Shown: positions 23,891-30,967 of the stretch, piece after piece
Position numbering within the stretch: position 1 is the first letter of the stretch
Layout: each line of letters opens with the position of its first letter
Origin: Defluviitaleaceae bacterium
GTDB lineage: Bacteria; Bacillota; Clostridia; Lachnospirales; WQUN01
NCBI GenBank assembly: GCA_009788055.1
Contig: WQSG01000033.1
Span: forward strand, 1 to 32,374
Reading direction: 5' to 3'
DNA: 32,374 bases
Program-made: the position numbers and the translations under genes
Notes under the pieces: model-generated
What the model was told of the DNA's origin: nothing
Databases searched by the model: none
The model's input: only the letters and a program-made list of their open reading frames with translations

Positions 23891-24190
23891 TTATGCTTGA
23901 TAAATTATCTGCCCTGTCTTAAAAACGTGCTTTACAAAGCCGCTTTTATCTTGTGTGGTGTCCAGCAAAACAGGCTCTATATCAATGCTTGCCAACCTTG
24001 TAAGGTTGTGAATTTTCGGCGGAATTTCTCCTTCGGCACAAGCACGGGCAATAACCGCTTTAAGTGATTTTTCTATGGCCTGATGACACATGAATCCCAC
24101 ATAAAGGTATCGACCTGTTTTTAACAGGGCTTTTGCCGTTTCAATATCATTGTCGGCTATATCCAGCCGATATTTTACGCTCGCGCTCAT
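23891..24190 (-). CDS. HEPN-domain protein, short at the C-terminus
   Basis: A 99-aa helical protein of the HEPN type (PF05168-like). The first two thirds fit the family: YRLDIADNDIETAKALLKTG, YLYVGFMCHQAIEKSLKAVI and PPKIHNLTRLA. Typical proteins of this class are 120-130 aa and carry an Arg-(4-6)-His motif near the end that cuts RNA in toxin members. Here the protein stops after KHVFKTGQIIYQA and no such motif is seen. No minimal nucleotidyltransferase partner is adjacent. The gene heads a possible transcript with the secreted RCC1-dockerin gene. A perfect TATAAT on the minus strand (24226-24231) could be its -10 box, without a good -35. It may be a truncated or non-toxic HEPN. Confidence 0.7.
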   Translation of the reverse strand: MSASVKYRLDIADNDIETAKALLKTGRYLYVGFMCHQAIEKSLKAVIARACAEGEIPPKIHNLTRLASIDIEPVLLDTTQDKSGFVKHVFKTGQIIYQA

Positions 24191-24238
24191 GGCTGTTGGC
24201 CCGTTGTATTATCCGTTGCGCTCCGATTATAGCATAAC

Positions 24239-24267
24239 TTGACAGTAACCAAACTGTAATCTATCAT
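24239..24267 (+). promoter_or_regulatory. Promoter of the NUDIX / methyltransferase / HicAB run
   Basis: TTGACA (24239-24244) and TATCAT (24262-24267), spacer 17, 34 bases before the NUDIX start codon. It is divergent from the HEPN gene. Confidence 0.7.
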
Positions 24268-24301
24268 TTTCGGGTGACACAAATTGGGGAAGGGTTAGAG
24301 T

Positions 24302-24790
24302 ATGGGCTTAAAAAAATCACACCGAGTTGGTGCAAGAGCGGTAGTAATAAATCAGGGCAAGATTTTGCTGAATGAGTTTGGCGATGGTCTGTACTACAAT
24401 CTTCCCGGCGGCGGAGTGGAAAAAGGCGAGTTGATAAGGGAAGCCGTTGTACGAGAAGTTATGGAGGAAACAGGGATATCTGTGGATGTTGGGGAAATGC
24501 TGTATGTTTTGGAATACGAGCCTGTACATTGCGAAAATTTGTATGGCGAAATTCCACAGATAAGCATTGTGTTTAATTGCGTAGTGACGGGTGATATAAC
24601 TATAAAACCCGCAAGTGTTCCCGACCGAAACCCTGCTAATCCAAACATAACTTCAAAAGCGGTTTGGATGCCCATAGATAATTTGAAAAACATTGAATAC
24701 GTCCCATACATCCACGAAAGTTTAATGCGTTTCATTGCAACGGGGTGCTTTACTCCGAATTTTTTGTCTGAACCGCTACTAAGACGGTGA
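24302..24790 (+). CDS. NUDIX hydrolase
   Basis: A 162-aa hydrolase of nucleoside-diphosphate-linked compounds. The Nudix box is complete: G37, E43, then R51-E52-V53-M54-E55-E56-T57-G58-I59, which exactly fits GX5EX7REUXEEXGU and supplies the Mg2+-binding glutamates. The N-terminal part VGARAVVINQGKILL is the usual first strand pair. The substrate cannot be told from sequence; such small clostridial forms include (d)NTP or nucleotide-sugar clean-up enzymes. Start: ATG 24302 with GGGGAAGGG upstream. It lies nine bases before the methyltransferase gene, in one transcript. Confidence 0.92.
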   Translation: MGLKKSHRVGARAVVINQGKILLNEFGDGLYYNLPGGGVEKGELIREAVVREVMEETGISVDVGEMLYVLEYEPVHCENLYGEIPQISIVFNCVVTGDITIKPASVPDRNPANPNITSKAVWMPIDNLKNIEYVPYIHESLMRFIATGCFTPNFLSEPLLRR

Positions 24791-24799
24791 GGTTTTTAT

Positions 24800-25918
24800 A
24801 TGCAAAGTTTGATAGCAACAGCCGCATTTGGTTTGGAAGCGGTTGTAAAGCGGGAAGTAACCGCCCTTGGGTTTGACGATATCACCTGCCTTGACAGCAA
24901 GGTGGAATTTACGTCGCAAAATTTGCACGAGGGCATAGTGCGTGCAAATTTGTGGTTGCGTTCTGCGGACAGGGTACTGCTTAAAATGGGCGAGTTTACC
25001 GCAACCACTTTCGACGAATTATTTGAGAAAACCAAGGCACTGCCATGGGCAGAGTGGATTCCGCAAGAGGGTAAATTTACCGTAACGGGAAAGAGTGTGA
25101 AATCCGGCTTATACAGCGTGCCGGATGTGCAGTCTATTGTAAAAAAAGCGGTTGTAGACAAGCTTCGGCAAAAATACAGAACAGACTGGTTTAAGGAAAC
25201 AGGCGCGGAATATACAATTCAGGCGGCAATTTTAAAGGACGTTGTAACCCTCACGATTGACACAACAGGCGCGAAAAACGGCCTGCACAAGCGGGGCTAC
25301 CGCGCCCGCGCAACCCGCGCCCCCATGAAAGAAACAATGGCGGCGGCACTAATCGAGCTGGCGCGTTACAACGGCAAAAAGCCATTTCTCGACCCATGTT
25401 GCGGAAGCGGCACTTTGCCCATAGAAGCCGCGCTTATGGCAAAAAATATCGCGCCCGGTTTGGCGCGGAAGTTTGCTTGCGAAAAATGGCAGCGCATTCC
25501 GGAAAAGCTGTGGAAGGAAGAACGCGCCGCGGCCTATGCGAAAATCAAAACGGACTGCGAACCCATAATCCACGCCGCAGACATAGACCCCGACGCGGTA
25601 GAGCTTGCCCAAGCCAACGCCGAACTGGCGGGCGTGGACGACTGCATTATTTTTGAAAACCGCCCCCTTTCGCAAACCGTTCTCCCGTCCGAGAACGGCA
25701 TTGCAATAATCAACCCCCCCTACGGCGAACGCCTTGGCGCAATAAAAGAAGCCGAAGCCCTCTACTCCGAACTGGGGCGCATTTTCAACCCCACCCGCTG
25801 GAACGTATACGTAATCACCCCCGACGAATTTTTTGAAACCGCCTACAAAAAAAAGGCTCGCGCAAAGCGCAAGCTGTTCAACGGCATGATTAAAACGGAT
25901 TACTACCAGTTTTTCTAG
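24800..25918 (+). CDS. RlmL/YpsC-type THUMP-domain RNA methyltransferase
   Basis: A 372-aa class I SAM-dependent methyltransferase of the RlmL-N/YpsC/TrmN family, acting on guanine N2 in rRNA or tRNA. It has an N-terminal ferredoxin-like plus THUMP region (about 1-160). The Rossmann domain follows with FLDPCCGSGTLPIEA (about 196) for SAM binding and the catalytic INPPYGERLG (about 302), typical of base N-methylation. It ends KTDYYQFF like many Firmicute homologs. The C-terminal RlmK half found in the E. coli protein is absent, as is usual in Firmicutes. It could equally be annotated as a tRNA m2G6 enzyme. Start: ATG 24800, with GGTGAGG upstream. Confidence 0.92.
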   Translation: MQSLIATAAFGLEAVVKREVTALGFDDITCLDSKVEFTSQNLHEGIVRANLWLRSADRVLLKMGEFTATTFDELFEKTKALPWAEWIPQEGKFTVTGKSVKSGLYSVPDVQSIVKKAVVDKLRQKYRTDWFKETGAEYTIQAAILKDVVTLTIDTTGAKNGLHKRGYRARATRAPMKETMAAALIELARYNGKKPFLDPCCGSGTLPIEAALMAKNIAPGLARKFACEKWQRIPEKLWKEERAAAYAKIKTDCEPIIHAADIDPDAVELAQANAELAGVDDCIIFENRPLSQTVLPSENGIAIINPPYGERLGAIKEAEALYSELGRIFNPTRWNVYVITPDEFFETAYKKKARAKRKLFNGMIKTDYYQFF

Positions 25919-25930
25919 GGGTTGCAAAAG

Positions 25931-26116
25931 ATGAAAGTTAGCGAATTAACAAAGCGGGCAAAAAAATTCGGATGCCATATAAAACGCCACGGCGCAGAGC
26001 ATGATATATGGATAAACCCAAAAACAGGCAATACCGCAAGCATTCCGCGCCACAAAAGCAAAGAGATAGCAACGGGAACGGCACAACGCATTATAAAAGA
26101 TTTAGGGCTTAGCTAA
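25931..26116 (+). CDS. hicA: HicA-family mRNA interferase toxin
   Basis: A 61-aa protein with the HicA double-stranded-RNA-binding-like fold. The core KRHGAEHDIWINP contains the conserved His (H24) thought to cut mRNA, followed by ASIPRHKSKEIATGT and a closing helix RIIKDLGLS. HicA toxins cleave mRNA and are neutralised by HicB, encoded next. The start is the ATG at 25931; TTG at 25922 is possible but less likely. It begins 12 bases after the methyltransferase stop with only a weak AGGGG nearby, so its translation may be low. Confidence 0.88.
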   Translation: MKVSELTKRAKKFGCHIKRHGAEHDIWINPKTGNTASIPRHKSKEIATGTAQRIIKDLGLS

Positions 26117-26132
26117 GAAAGGAAGTGTTCTT

Positions 26133-26423
26133 GTGACATACACATATACCGCGATATTCACGCCGGAGGAAAGCGGGATGATAAGCGTTGATTTTCCCGA
26201 TTTTAAAGGGTGCTGCACAAGCGGAACAGATATTGCCAACGCGCTTTACATGGCGCAAGATGTGCTTAATTTAACCCTGTACGATTTGGAGCAAGACGAA
26301 ATTGCCCCGCCGAAAGCAAGCAACCCGAAGGATATAAAAATAGACGGGGCGCAATTTACCCGCGTTATTGCGGCAGATACAGATATATATCGCCGCGTTA
26401 ATGAAGAATTGAAATTGGCATAA
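26133..26423 (+). CDS. hicB: HicB-family antitoxin, lacking the DNA-binding tail
   Basis: A 96-aa HicB-type antitoxin. The partial RNase-H fold is clear: YTAIFTPEESGMISVDFPDF, CTSGTDIANALYMAQDVLNL and VIAADTDIYRR. Most HicB proteins continue for 30-40 residues with a ribbon-helix-helix or HTH domain that binds the operon's promoter. Here the protein ends NEELKLA, with no continuation in other frames. It should still bind HicA, but autoregulation by DNA binding is doubtful. It starts with GTG at 26133 after AAAGGAAG. The gene order hicA-hicB is standard. The pair is embedded in a longer run of genes with no promoter of its own visible. Confidence 0.85.
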   Translation: MTYTYTAIFTPEESGMISVDFPDFKGCCTSGTDIANALYMAQDVLNLTLYDLEQDEIAPPKASNPKDIKIDGAQFTRVIAADTDIYRRVNEELKLA

Positions 26424-26440
26424 TAGGAGAGCGATTTGAG

Positions 26441-26860
26441 ATGAAAAAATTTTTTGCGTTGCTGGCAATTGCGATGGTTGCATTTGCGGGCTGTGGTTAC
26501 ACCGCGTACAGGGAGAATGTAACCGTTGACGTAACGCGCATTGCGTACGACGCTATGGAAATTGGCGAAGGTGAAACGGTTTTCCGTTTTGAAGTTACGG
26601 ATGGGAACGGCAATTTTTACGTATGGAATGTAAGCACGAACGAAGCCACGGTTGGGGCGGCATTGTATTCTGTGGGGCTGATTGCGGGGGAAGTGCAAGC
26701 CTTTGGCATTATGGTAACGGAAGTAAACGGCATACAGGCAGACTTTTCCGCAGACGGCGCGTGGTGGGCATTTTATGTAAACGGCGAATTTGCAACCGTG
26801 GGCGTGGACGCAACATATATTGAAGAGGGCGCGACATATGCGTTTGTATTTACGCGGTAG
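26441..26860 (+). CDS. DUF4430 lipoprotein
   Basis: A 139-aa exported protein. The signal peptide ends in a probable lipobox AFAGC (Cys18), so it should be anchored on the outer face of the membrane. The mature part is a DUF4430 domain, related to the C-terminal domain of transcobalamin, with the marks ATVGAALYSVGLI, WWAFYVNGEFATVGVD and IEEGATYAFVF. In Firmicutes such lipoproteins often sit next to ECF S-components, as here: the next gene overlaps this one by 23 bases. A role in catching a corrinoid or similar small ligand for the transporter is likely but not shown. Start: ATG 26441 with AGGAGAG upstream. Confidence 0.8.
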   Translation: MKKFFALLAIAMVAFAGCGYTAYRENVTVDVTRIAYDAMEIGEGETVFRFEVTDGNGNFYVWNVSTNEATVGAALYSVGLIAGEVQAFGIMVTEVNGIQADFSADGAWWAFYVNGEFATVGVDATYIEEGATYAFVFTR

Positions 26861-27371
26861 CCGCGCTAGGGATTTAACTATTTTTGCAATGCTTGGCGCG
26901 ATGATGTTTACATCGCGCATTTTAACGATGATTCTGCCCCCCAATATGCATATGCTGGGGCTTTTTATCGCGGCAATTACATTAACGTATCGCAAGCGGG
27001 CGTTAATCCCGCTGTACATTTTCATTTTGCTGGACGGCGTTTACCATGGGTTTTCTATTTGGTGGGTGCCGTATTTGTACGTGTGGTTGCCGCTTTGGGG
27101 CGCGTTCATGCTTGCGGGGAAAATAAACTTGCCCGCGAAAGCAAAAGCCCCTATCTTTATGATTCTATGCGCGTTGCACGGGCTTTCTTTCGGTACTTTG
27201 TACGCGCCCGCACAGGCATTTTTTTTCCGCCTGAGTTTTCAGGGCATGATTGCGTGGATAATCGCAGGCTTGCCTTTTGATGTAATGCACGCCGTTGGCA
27301 ATTTTGCGGCGGCAACGCTAATCATCCCCCTTGCGGCGCTGCTTAAAAAGCTGGACAGCGGGCGGTTTTAA
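26838..27371 (+). CDS. ECF transporter S-component (substrate-binding membrane protein)
   Basis: A 177-aa integral membrane protein with about five or six helices, including LTIFAMLGAMMFTSRILTM, MLGLFIAAITLTY, WLPLWGAFMLAG and IAWIIAGLPFDVMHAVGNF. The N-terminal small-residue helix (AMLGAMM) is the surface by which S-components dock onto EcfT. There is no ATPase gene beside it, so it should use the shared EcfA-EcfT module at 6783-9382. The ligand is not determined; the DUF4430 partner hints at a cobalamin-like compound. The ATG at 26838 lies inside the upstream gene and has GAAGAGGG before it. Confidence 0.82.
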   Translation: MRLYLRGSRARDLTIFAMLGAMMFTSRILTMILPPNMHMLGLFIAAITLTYRKRALIPLYIFILLDGVYHGFSIWWVPYLYVWLPLWGAFMLAGKINLPAKAKAPIFMILCALHGLSFGTLYAPAQAFFFRLSFQGMIAWIIAGLPFDVMHAVGNFAAATLIIPLAALLKKLDSGRF

Positions 27372-27523
27372 TCGCCCGCAATTAAATCGCCTACATTATG
27401 CCCTGCAAGCCATCGTGCGTACAAATAGGTTCTGCCTGTTATCGGCGTGAATGCGCGTGCGCCGTCATAAATGAAGATACGGATATCTTCGTCGGGGCAG
27501 GTGCAAGGGAAAACGTAACCGTA
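27368..27523 (-). pseudogene. Remnant of a dockerin-type protein C-terminus
   Basis: On the minus strand an open frame of 51 codons has no start codon. It encodes ITGRTYLYARWLAGHNV near its end, which resembles the dockerin helices of the two intact secreted proteins (GRITSADATLIARWVAG and GRVTSASATILARHIVGHNV). The part before it, FPCTCPDEDIRIFIYDGAR, also has a CxC motif. The Ca2+ loops are lost. Its stop codon overlaps the stop of the S-component gene. Confidence 0.5.
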
Positions 27524-27724
27524 TTAACTTGAAATTCTTTGGTAATATCCTTGTCGTATGCGTTTTAGTCTGCCGTTTTCAACAAGGCGAGTTATTTTGT
27601 TTTTCGTTATCCCTTGCGCGTACAATTCTTGTGTAGTCAATTCTTTTCCTGTTTTTGTAATACTTTCATAATTTTTCTGTGCCGCGCTTTCGCTACGTGC
27701 CGCGCCTAATGTTGCCGCATTTAC
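27524..27724 (-). pseudogene. Remnant with a winged-helix segment (AbiEi-type N-terminus like)
   Basis: On the minus strand 66 codons are open with no usable start codon. The second half, TTQELYAQGITKNKITRLVE followed by NGRLKRIRQGYYQ, matches the small winged-helix domain found at the start of AbiEi-type antitoxins. The first part, LGAARSESA, resembles the signal-peptide end of the large RCC1-dockerin protein (LGAAFSESA). It ends at a TAA directly followed, in the same frame, by the dockerin remnant. This may be the scrambled remains of one or two genes. Confidence 0.4.
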
Positions 27725-28081
27725 TTACTGTCGGAAGAAAGGCTTATTGCGATGTCCGAGAAGTACGAGCAGGAACAGCAAGACCTAAAACTTCTTGTAG
27801 AGAATCTGCAAATGCAGATTGCAAGCCATGAGGAAGAACGACAGAATGTTAACCGCTTTATCTCTCTTGCCCGAAAATGCACCAATGTAACCGAACTAAC
27901 CGCAGAACTTCTGCATGAATTAGTAGCAATGGTTCTCGTACACGCACCCGACAAAAGCACGGGCAAGCGGACACAGAAGATTGAAGTTTGCTTTCAATAT
28001 ATTGGAAGCATTGACGAACTAATCTTTATGTCCGGCCCGCCACCCGAAGAAATCCAAGCAATATCTGCCAAAAACAGATGA
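27725..28081 (+). pseudogene. C-terminal remnant of a large serine recombinase (DUF4368 region)
   Basis: About 118 codons encode the coiled-coil and C-terminal DUF4368 part of clostridial large serine recombinases. The marks are SEERLIAMSEKYEQEQQDLK, ERQNVNRFISLARKCTNVTE and VLVHAPDKSTGKRTQKIEVC. The catalytic N-terminal domain, with its serine nucleophile, and the zinc-ribbon are absent. Upstream, the sequence runs at once into the opposite-strand remnant, so the gene was cut off by deletion or rearrangement. An ATG at 27752 is in frame, but a separate functional gene is unlikely. Confidence 0.8.
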
Positions 28082-28105
28082 CCGCCAGCTTAATCGCTGA
28101 CGGTC
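28080..28105. terminator. Hairpin after the recombinase remnant
   Basis: GACCGCCAGC pairs with GCTGACGGTC (one mismatch) around TTAATC. It overlaps the stop codon of the recombinase remnant. The T run after it is weak. It may be the old terminator of the mobile element. Confidence 0.35.
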
Positions 28106-28237
28106 AAATCTATTTTGAGGCAAGCCTGAGATAGAAAATCTCAAAATATTAAATCATGTTTTACCGTAACGCTCCCTCATTCGCGCGGTTTTTTTATTAC
28201 CGATTGGCAAGACCGATGAGTTGTTTTAGTATCCGGT

Positions 28238-29725
28238 TTAATCCACTTCGTAAATATATACGGCGTTATTTGCTCCGTCCCAGCGGACAGTAGTACCCAG
28301 TTTTTCGGACACATACCGTATCGGCACGAAAGTAAAACCGTTTACAATTACAGGTGTACCCATGTTATCGGGTAGCGGAACATCAACGACTAATAGCATT
28401 GCCGCACCGCGTCTTCTGATAACCACCATTCGGGTATCACTATCCCAATAAATCTCCCCGCCAAGGGCTTCCGTTACAACACGCAACGGAACCATGGTTC
28501 GCCCTTGGCTGATAAATGGGGCAACCTCCAGTTGATTTACCGTTTCATTGTAAAGAAATGTATCGCTTCCAATTGTGAAACGCAGAGTTGATGTTGAACT
28601 GTAAAACAATGATTTTCCGTTATACATAATTTTTATTGGTTCGGGTCGTGTAATAGTTGTGCCGTCACCAAGCTGACCGAAAGTGTTTTCTCCCCAAGCC
28701 CACAAACTGCCATCTGTTCGCAGTGCCATTGTATGGAAATCTCCTACTCTAAAATTATGCCCCCCTACGGAAACCTCGGCTACATCGTCCATTACCCACG
28801 TAGGAGTATTGCTAAACGGAATACTGTAATCATTTCTGCCCGCGCTGAAGTCTGCACCCCATAGCCACAAACTACCATCCGTTCTTATTACCGCAGTATG
28901 ATAAATACCCGTTGAAACCGAAACCACCTCATCAAGAATTTTCACGGGTTCATACTTGTCTGTGGTTGTGCCGTCTCCAAGGTTTCCAAATATATTGCGC
29001 CCCCATGCCCATAGACTGCCATCCGCTCTGACCGCCATAGTATGTGAATCCCCGGCTGAAACAGCAACAACATCTTCCATGATTTTAACAGGAGTGACAC
29101 GCTGAATTGTTGTACCGTCCCCCAGTTTTCCAAATTCATTCCGCCCCCACGCCCATAGACTCCCATCAGACTTGATTATCATTGTGTGTGAAGACCCTGT
29201 GGACACGGCAATTACATCATCCGCTATTTTAATCGGAATATATGATGACAGAGTAGAACCATCACCATCACCTTCAAGTCGAATTGCACCCCACGCCCAT
29301 AAACTACCATCTGTTTTTATTGCCATTGTAACACCGCTACCCGTTGAAACAGAAATCACATCGTTCATTATTTCAATGGGAGAGTGGCGACTTTCAGTTG
29401 TCCCATCTCCAATTGCTCCATTGCTATTAGAACCCCAAGCCCACAAAGTACCGTCACCCCTTATCGCAACGGCATGAGTTATTCCGGACGAAACCGTAAT
29501 TACATTATCCATTATTTTAACGGGAACGCGACGGTCTATGGTAGTACCATCGCCAAGTTGTCCGGCACGATTGTTACCCCAAGCCCATAAGCTACCATCC
29601 TCTGTCACAACAAAACTTGTTGCAGTTCCCGCAAAAATACTTCCATTGGCAACTCCATACATGGTTGTCGGCAATATAAAATTTGAAAATATAACGAAAA
29701 AGCATATCAAAAATTTATGTTTCAT
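28238..29725 (-). CDS. Secreted RCC1-propeller protein with copper-amine-oxidase-N-like domain
   Basis: A 495-aa exported protein. A signal peptide (1 to about 26) is followed by about seven RCC1 blades (30-370) built on [17 protein letters not shown] and LGDGTTT, close in style to the 1081-aa protein. The C-terminal domain (about 380-495) matches the copper amine oxidase N-terminal (stalk) type common on clostridial cell surfaces, with [20 protein letters not shown] and [20 protein letters not shown]. That module usually serves in binding and carries no oxidase activity. There is no dockerin. The gene is AT-richer than the two dockerin-bearing genes. Start: ATG 29725 with GAGGTAGG upstream; it is last in a four-gene unit, 20 bases after the Imm53-like gene. 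Confidence 0.85.
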   Translation of the reverse strand: MKHKFLICFFVIFSNFILPTTMYGVANGSIFAGTATSFVVTEDGSLWAWGNNRAGQLGDGTTIDRRVPVKIMDNVITVSSGITHAVAIRGDGTLWAWGSNSNGAIGDGTTESRHSPIEIMNDVISVSTGSGVTMAIKTDGSLWAWGAIRLEGDGDGSTLSSYIPIKIADDVIAVSTGSSHTMIIKSDGSLWAWGRNEFGKLGDGTTIQRVTPVKIMEDVVAVSAGDSHTMAVRADGSLWAWGRNIFGNLGDGTTTDKYEPVKILDEVVSVSTGIYHTAVIRTDGSLWLWGADFSAGRNDYSIPFSNTPTWVMDDVAEVSVGGHNFRVGDFHTMALRTDGSLWAWGENTFGQLGDGTTITRPEPIKIMYNGKSLFYSSTSTLRFTIGSDTFLYNETVNQLEVAPFISQGRTMVPLRVVTEALGGEIYWDSDTRMVVIRRRGAAMLLVVDVPLPDNMGTPVIVNGFTFVPIRYVSEKLGTTVRWDGANNAVYIYEVD

Positions 29726-29745
29726 TGTTATTTACCTACCTCGCA

Positions 29746-30036
29746 TTATGATTCCCGTTCTGCCCATTCTTTAAAAACGGTTAAAATATCTTCAAGTTTG
29801 AATGTGTCACCATACCCTTGGAATTTGCCATCTTGCAAATAGCAAAACATCCAATCGTTATCCCCATTGTCATTGCGAATTTCTGAAAATTCCTTACCTT
29901 CCAATTCTGTGTCCAGAATGTCAATTTTTACCCCCCAACCGGGATTTTCACAAGTTTCGATTGTGATTCCGTAGTCACTTTCCCAACAACCATCACATTG
30001 AGCGTTTCGCCAATTCATTATCCATTGTAGAATCAT
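29746..30036 (-). CDS. Imm53-like immunity protein
   Basis: A 96-aa acidic cytoplasmic protein resembling the Imm53 family of polymorphic-toxin immunity proteins. The recognised positions are WRNAQCDGCWESDYGITIET, NPGWGVKIDI, DTELEGKEF, DWMFCYLQDGKFQGYGD and the closing helix ILTVFKEWAE. Immunity proteins of this class bind and block one cognate toxin. No toxin with a recognisable nuclease or other toxic domain lies beside it, so it may be an orphan immunity gene. The start is the ATG at 30036 behind a G-rich ribosome site; a GTG at 30048 is also in frame. It sits between a small membrane protein and the secreted RCC1 gene, with gaps of 20-24 bases. Confidence 0.75.
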   Translation of the reverse strand: MILQWIMNWRNAQCDGCWESDYGITIETCENPGWGVKIDILDTELEGKEFSEIRNDNGDNDWMFCYLQDGKFQGYGDTFKLEDILTVFKEWAERES

Positions 30037-30060
30037 CGTCCCCACCACCCCCTTGGAAAT

Positions 30061-30474
30061 TCACTGCGGTTTTTCTTCATCTTCATCGCTACCTTTTGAG
30101 GGGGAGTGTTTTGTTATCAAGTGGGAAATATTTTCTTGCCGCCAAACATGATGCCGATATGCGGCATATACACCCAAAAAATATAGAACAAAGAAAAAAA
30201 TAGTCATCACAATTTCCATAAAAATTGAATCATATTCCATTTCCGGCAAGACGAAATTACCTAAAACGCCAAACAAGAAAATAGGGAGAATAAGGGATAT
30301 GAGAATTAATTTGAAAGAATTTGCACACGCTTTACCCCACAGTCCCGATGTATCGTTGAAATCGCTTCTGAAAAATTTAATTCGTCTTGACGTATCCCCC
30401 CATAATATGGCGAACGCAAACAACGAAAACCAAATGTACCATGGTTTTTTCTCTTTTATTCTCAAAACACGCAC
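30061..30474 (-). CDS. Small membrane protein of unknown function
   Basis: A protein of up to 137 aa that I do not recognise. It has an N-terminal hydrophobic helix (WYIWFSLFAFAILWG), two more in the middle (LILISLILPIFLFGVLGNFV and IVMTIFFFVLYFLGVYAAY), and a charged C-terminal tail (KGSDEDEEKPQ). The start is uncertain: GTG at 30474 lies inside the ribosome-site-like GAGGTG, while TTG at 30465 is well spaced from it. It lies 24 bases upstream of the Imm53-like gene and 37 bases after the next membrane protein. The unit is AT-rich compared with its surroundings. Confidence 0.6.
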   Translation of the reverse strand: MRVLRIKEKKPWYIWFSLFAFAILWGDTSRRIKFFRSDFNDTSGLWGKACANSFKLILISLILPIFLFGVLGNFVLPEMEYDSIFMEIVMTIFFFVLYFLGVYAAYRHHVWRQENISHLITKHSPSKGSDEDEEKPQ

Positions 30475-30511
30475 CTCAATTCAGTTTAAAAGGCATACCC
30501 GAACCGACCGC

Positions 30512-30814
30512 CTACTCCACCCCTATCTTAATTTGATATTTTATTAAGAAATGACACATTAAAATAGTGCCTATATAGTGCCCGATTAACACAAGTGGAG
30601 ATGGAAGGGGAAAGAAGTATGCGTCTACATAATCCATTAAAATAACACCACCCATCCATATTAAACCTCCCTTAAAAAAGTTCAGCAACATATGCCACGT
30701 ATTGAAAAGAAATGTGGTTTGCGGAACTTTGTGAATACACATATAGACAACTATAACAAAAAAATTAACAACGGGTACAAACATTAACTTTTTTTGCGTT
30801 TTTATTTTTATCAT
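30512..30814 (-). CDS. Small membrane protein of unknown function, first gene of the Imm53 unit
   Basis: A 100-aa protein that I do not recognise. It has an N-terminal helix (FVPVVNFFVIVVYMCI), a middle helix (LIWMGGVILMDYVDAYFF) and a C-terminal one (LVLIGHYIGTILMCHFLI). It starts with basic residues (KIKTQKK), which suggests an inside N-terminus. Start: ATG 30814 with GGGGAG about eight bases upstream. The promoter at 30905-30931 would drive this gene and the three after it. Confidence 0.6.
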   Translation of the reverse strand: MIKIKTQKKLMFVPVVNFFVIVVYMCIHKVPQTTFLFNTWHMLLNFFKGGLIWMGGVILMDYVDAYFFPLPSPLVLIGHYIGTILMCHFLIKYQIKIGVE

Positions 30815-30904
30815 GCATTATCTCCCCGATAGTTTAATTGATACCGTGTAGGTTATTGTGTTGGTGGTGATGGTTGCAATTTTTGTTGCGCTAAATCCCA
30901 AAGG

Positions 30905-30931
30905 ATTATATCAATTTCTATAATATGTCAA
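30905..30931 (-). promoter_or_regulatory. Probable promoter of the Imm53 / RCC1 unit
   Basis: On the minus strand a perfect TTGACA (30926-30931) and a perfect TATAAT (30905-30910) are only 15 bases apart, shorter than the ideal 17. The short spacer would make it weak or activator-dependent. It abuts the recR terminator. Confidence 0.5.
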
Positions 30932-30964
30932 ATAAAAAACCGCGCCGCAAATTTTCGCGGGCGG
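30931..30964 (-). terminator. Intrinsic terminator after recR
   Basis: On the minus strand CCGCCCGC pairs with GCGGCGCGG (one bulged base) around GAAAATTT, followed by TTTTTTATT. It is four bases after the recR stop and isolates the AT-rich unit from the dnaX operon. Confidence 0.7.
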
Positions 30965-30967
30965 TAA

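Noticed and set aside
23891..23960. A frameshift that would restore a full-length HEPN C-terminus.
   Set aside because: I translated the other two frames of this strand; both stop within a few codons and show no family-like tail.
28160..28237. A terminator for the RCC1/CuAO-N gene.
   Set aside because: Only short weak pairings such as CGGT/ACCG around a T run are visible; none makes a convincing stem on the minus strand.
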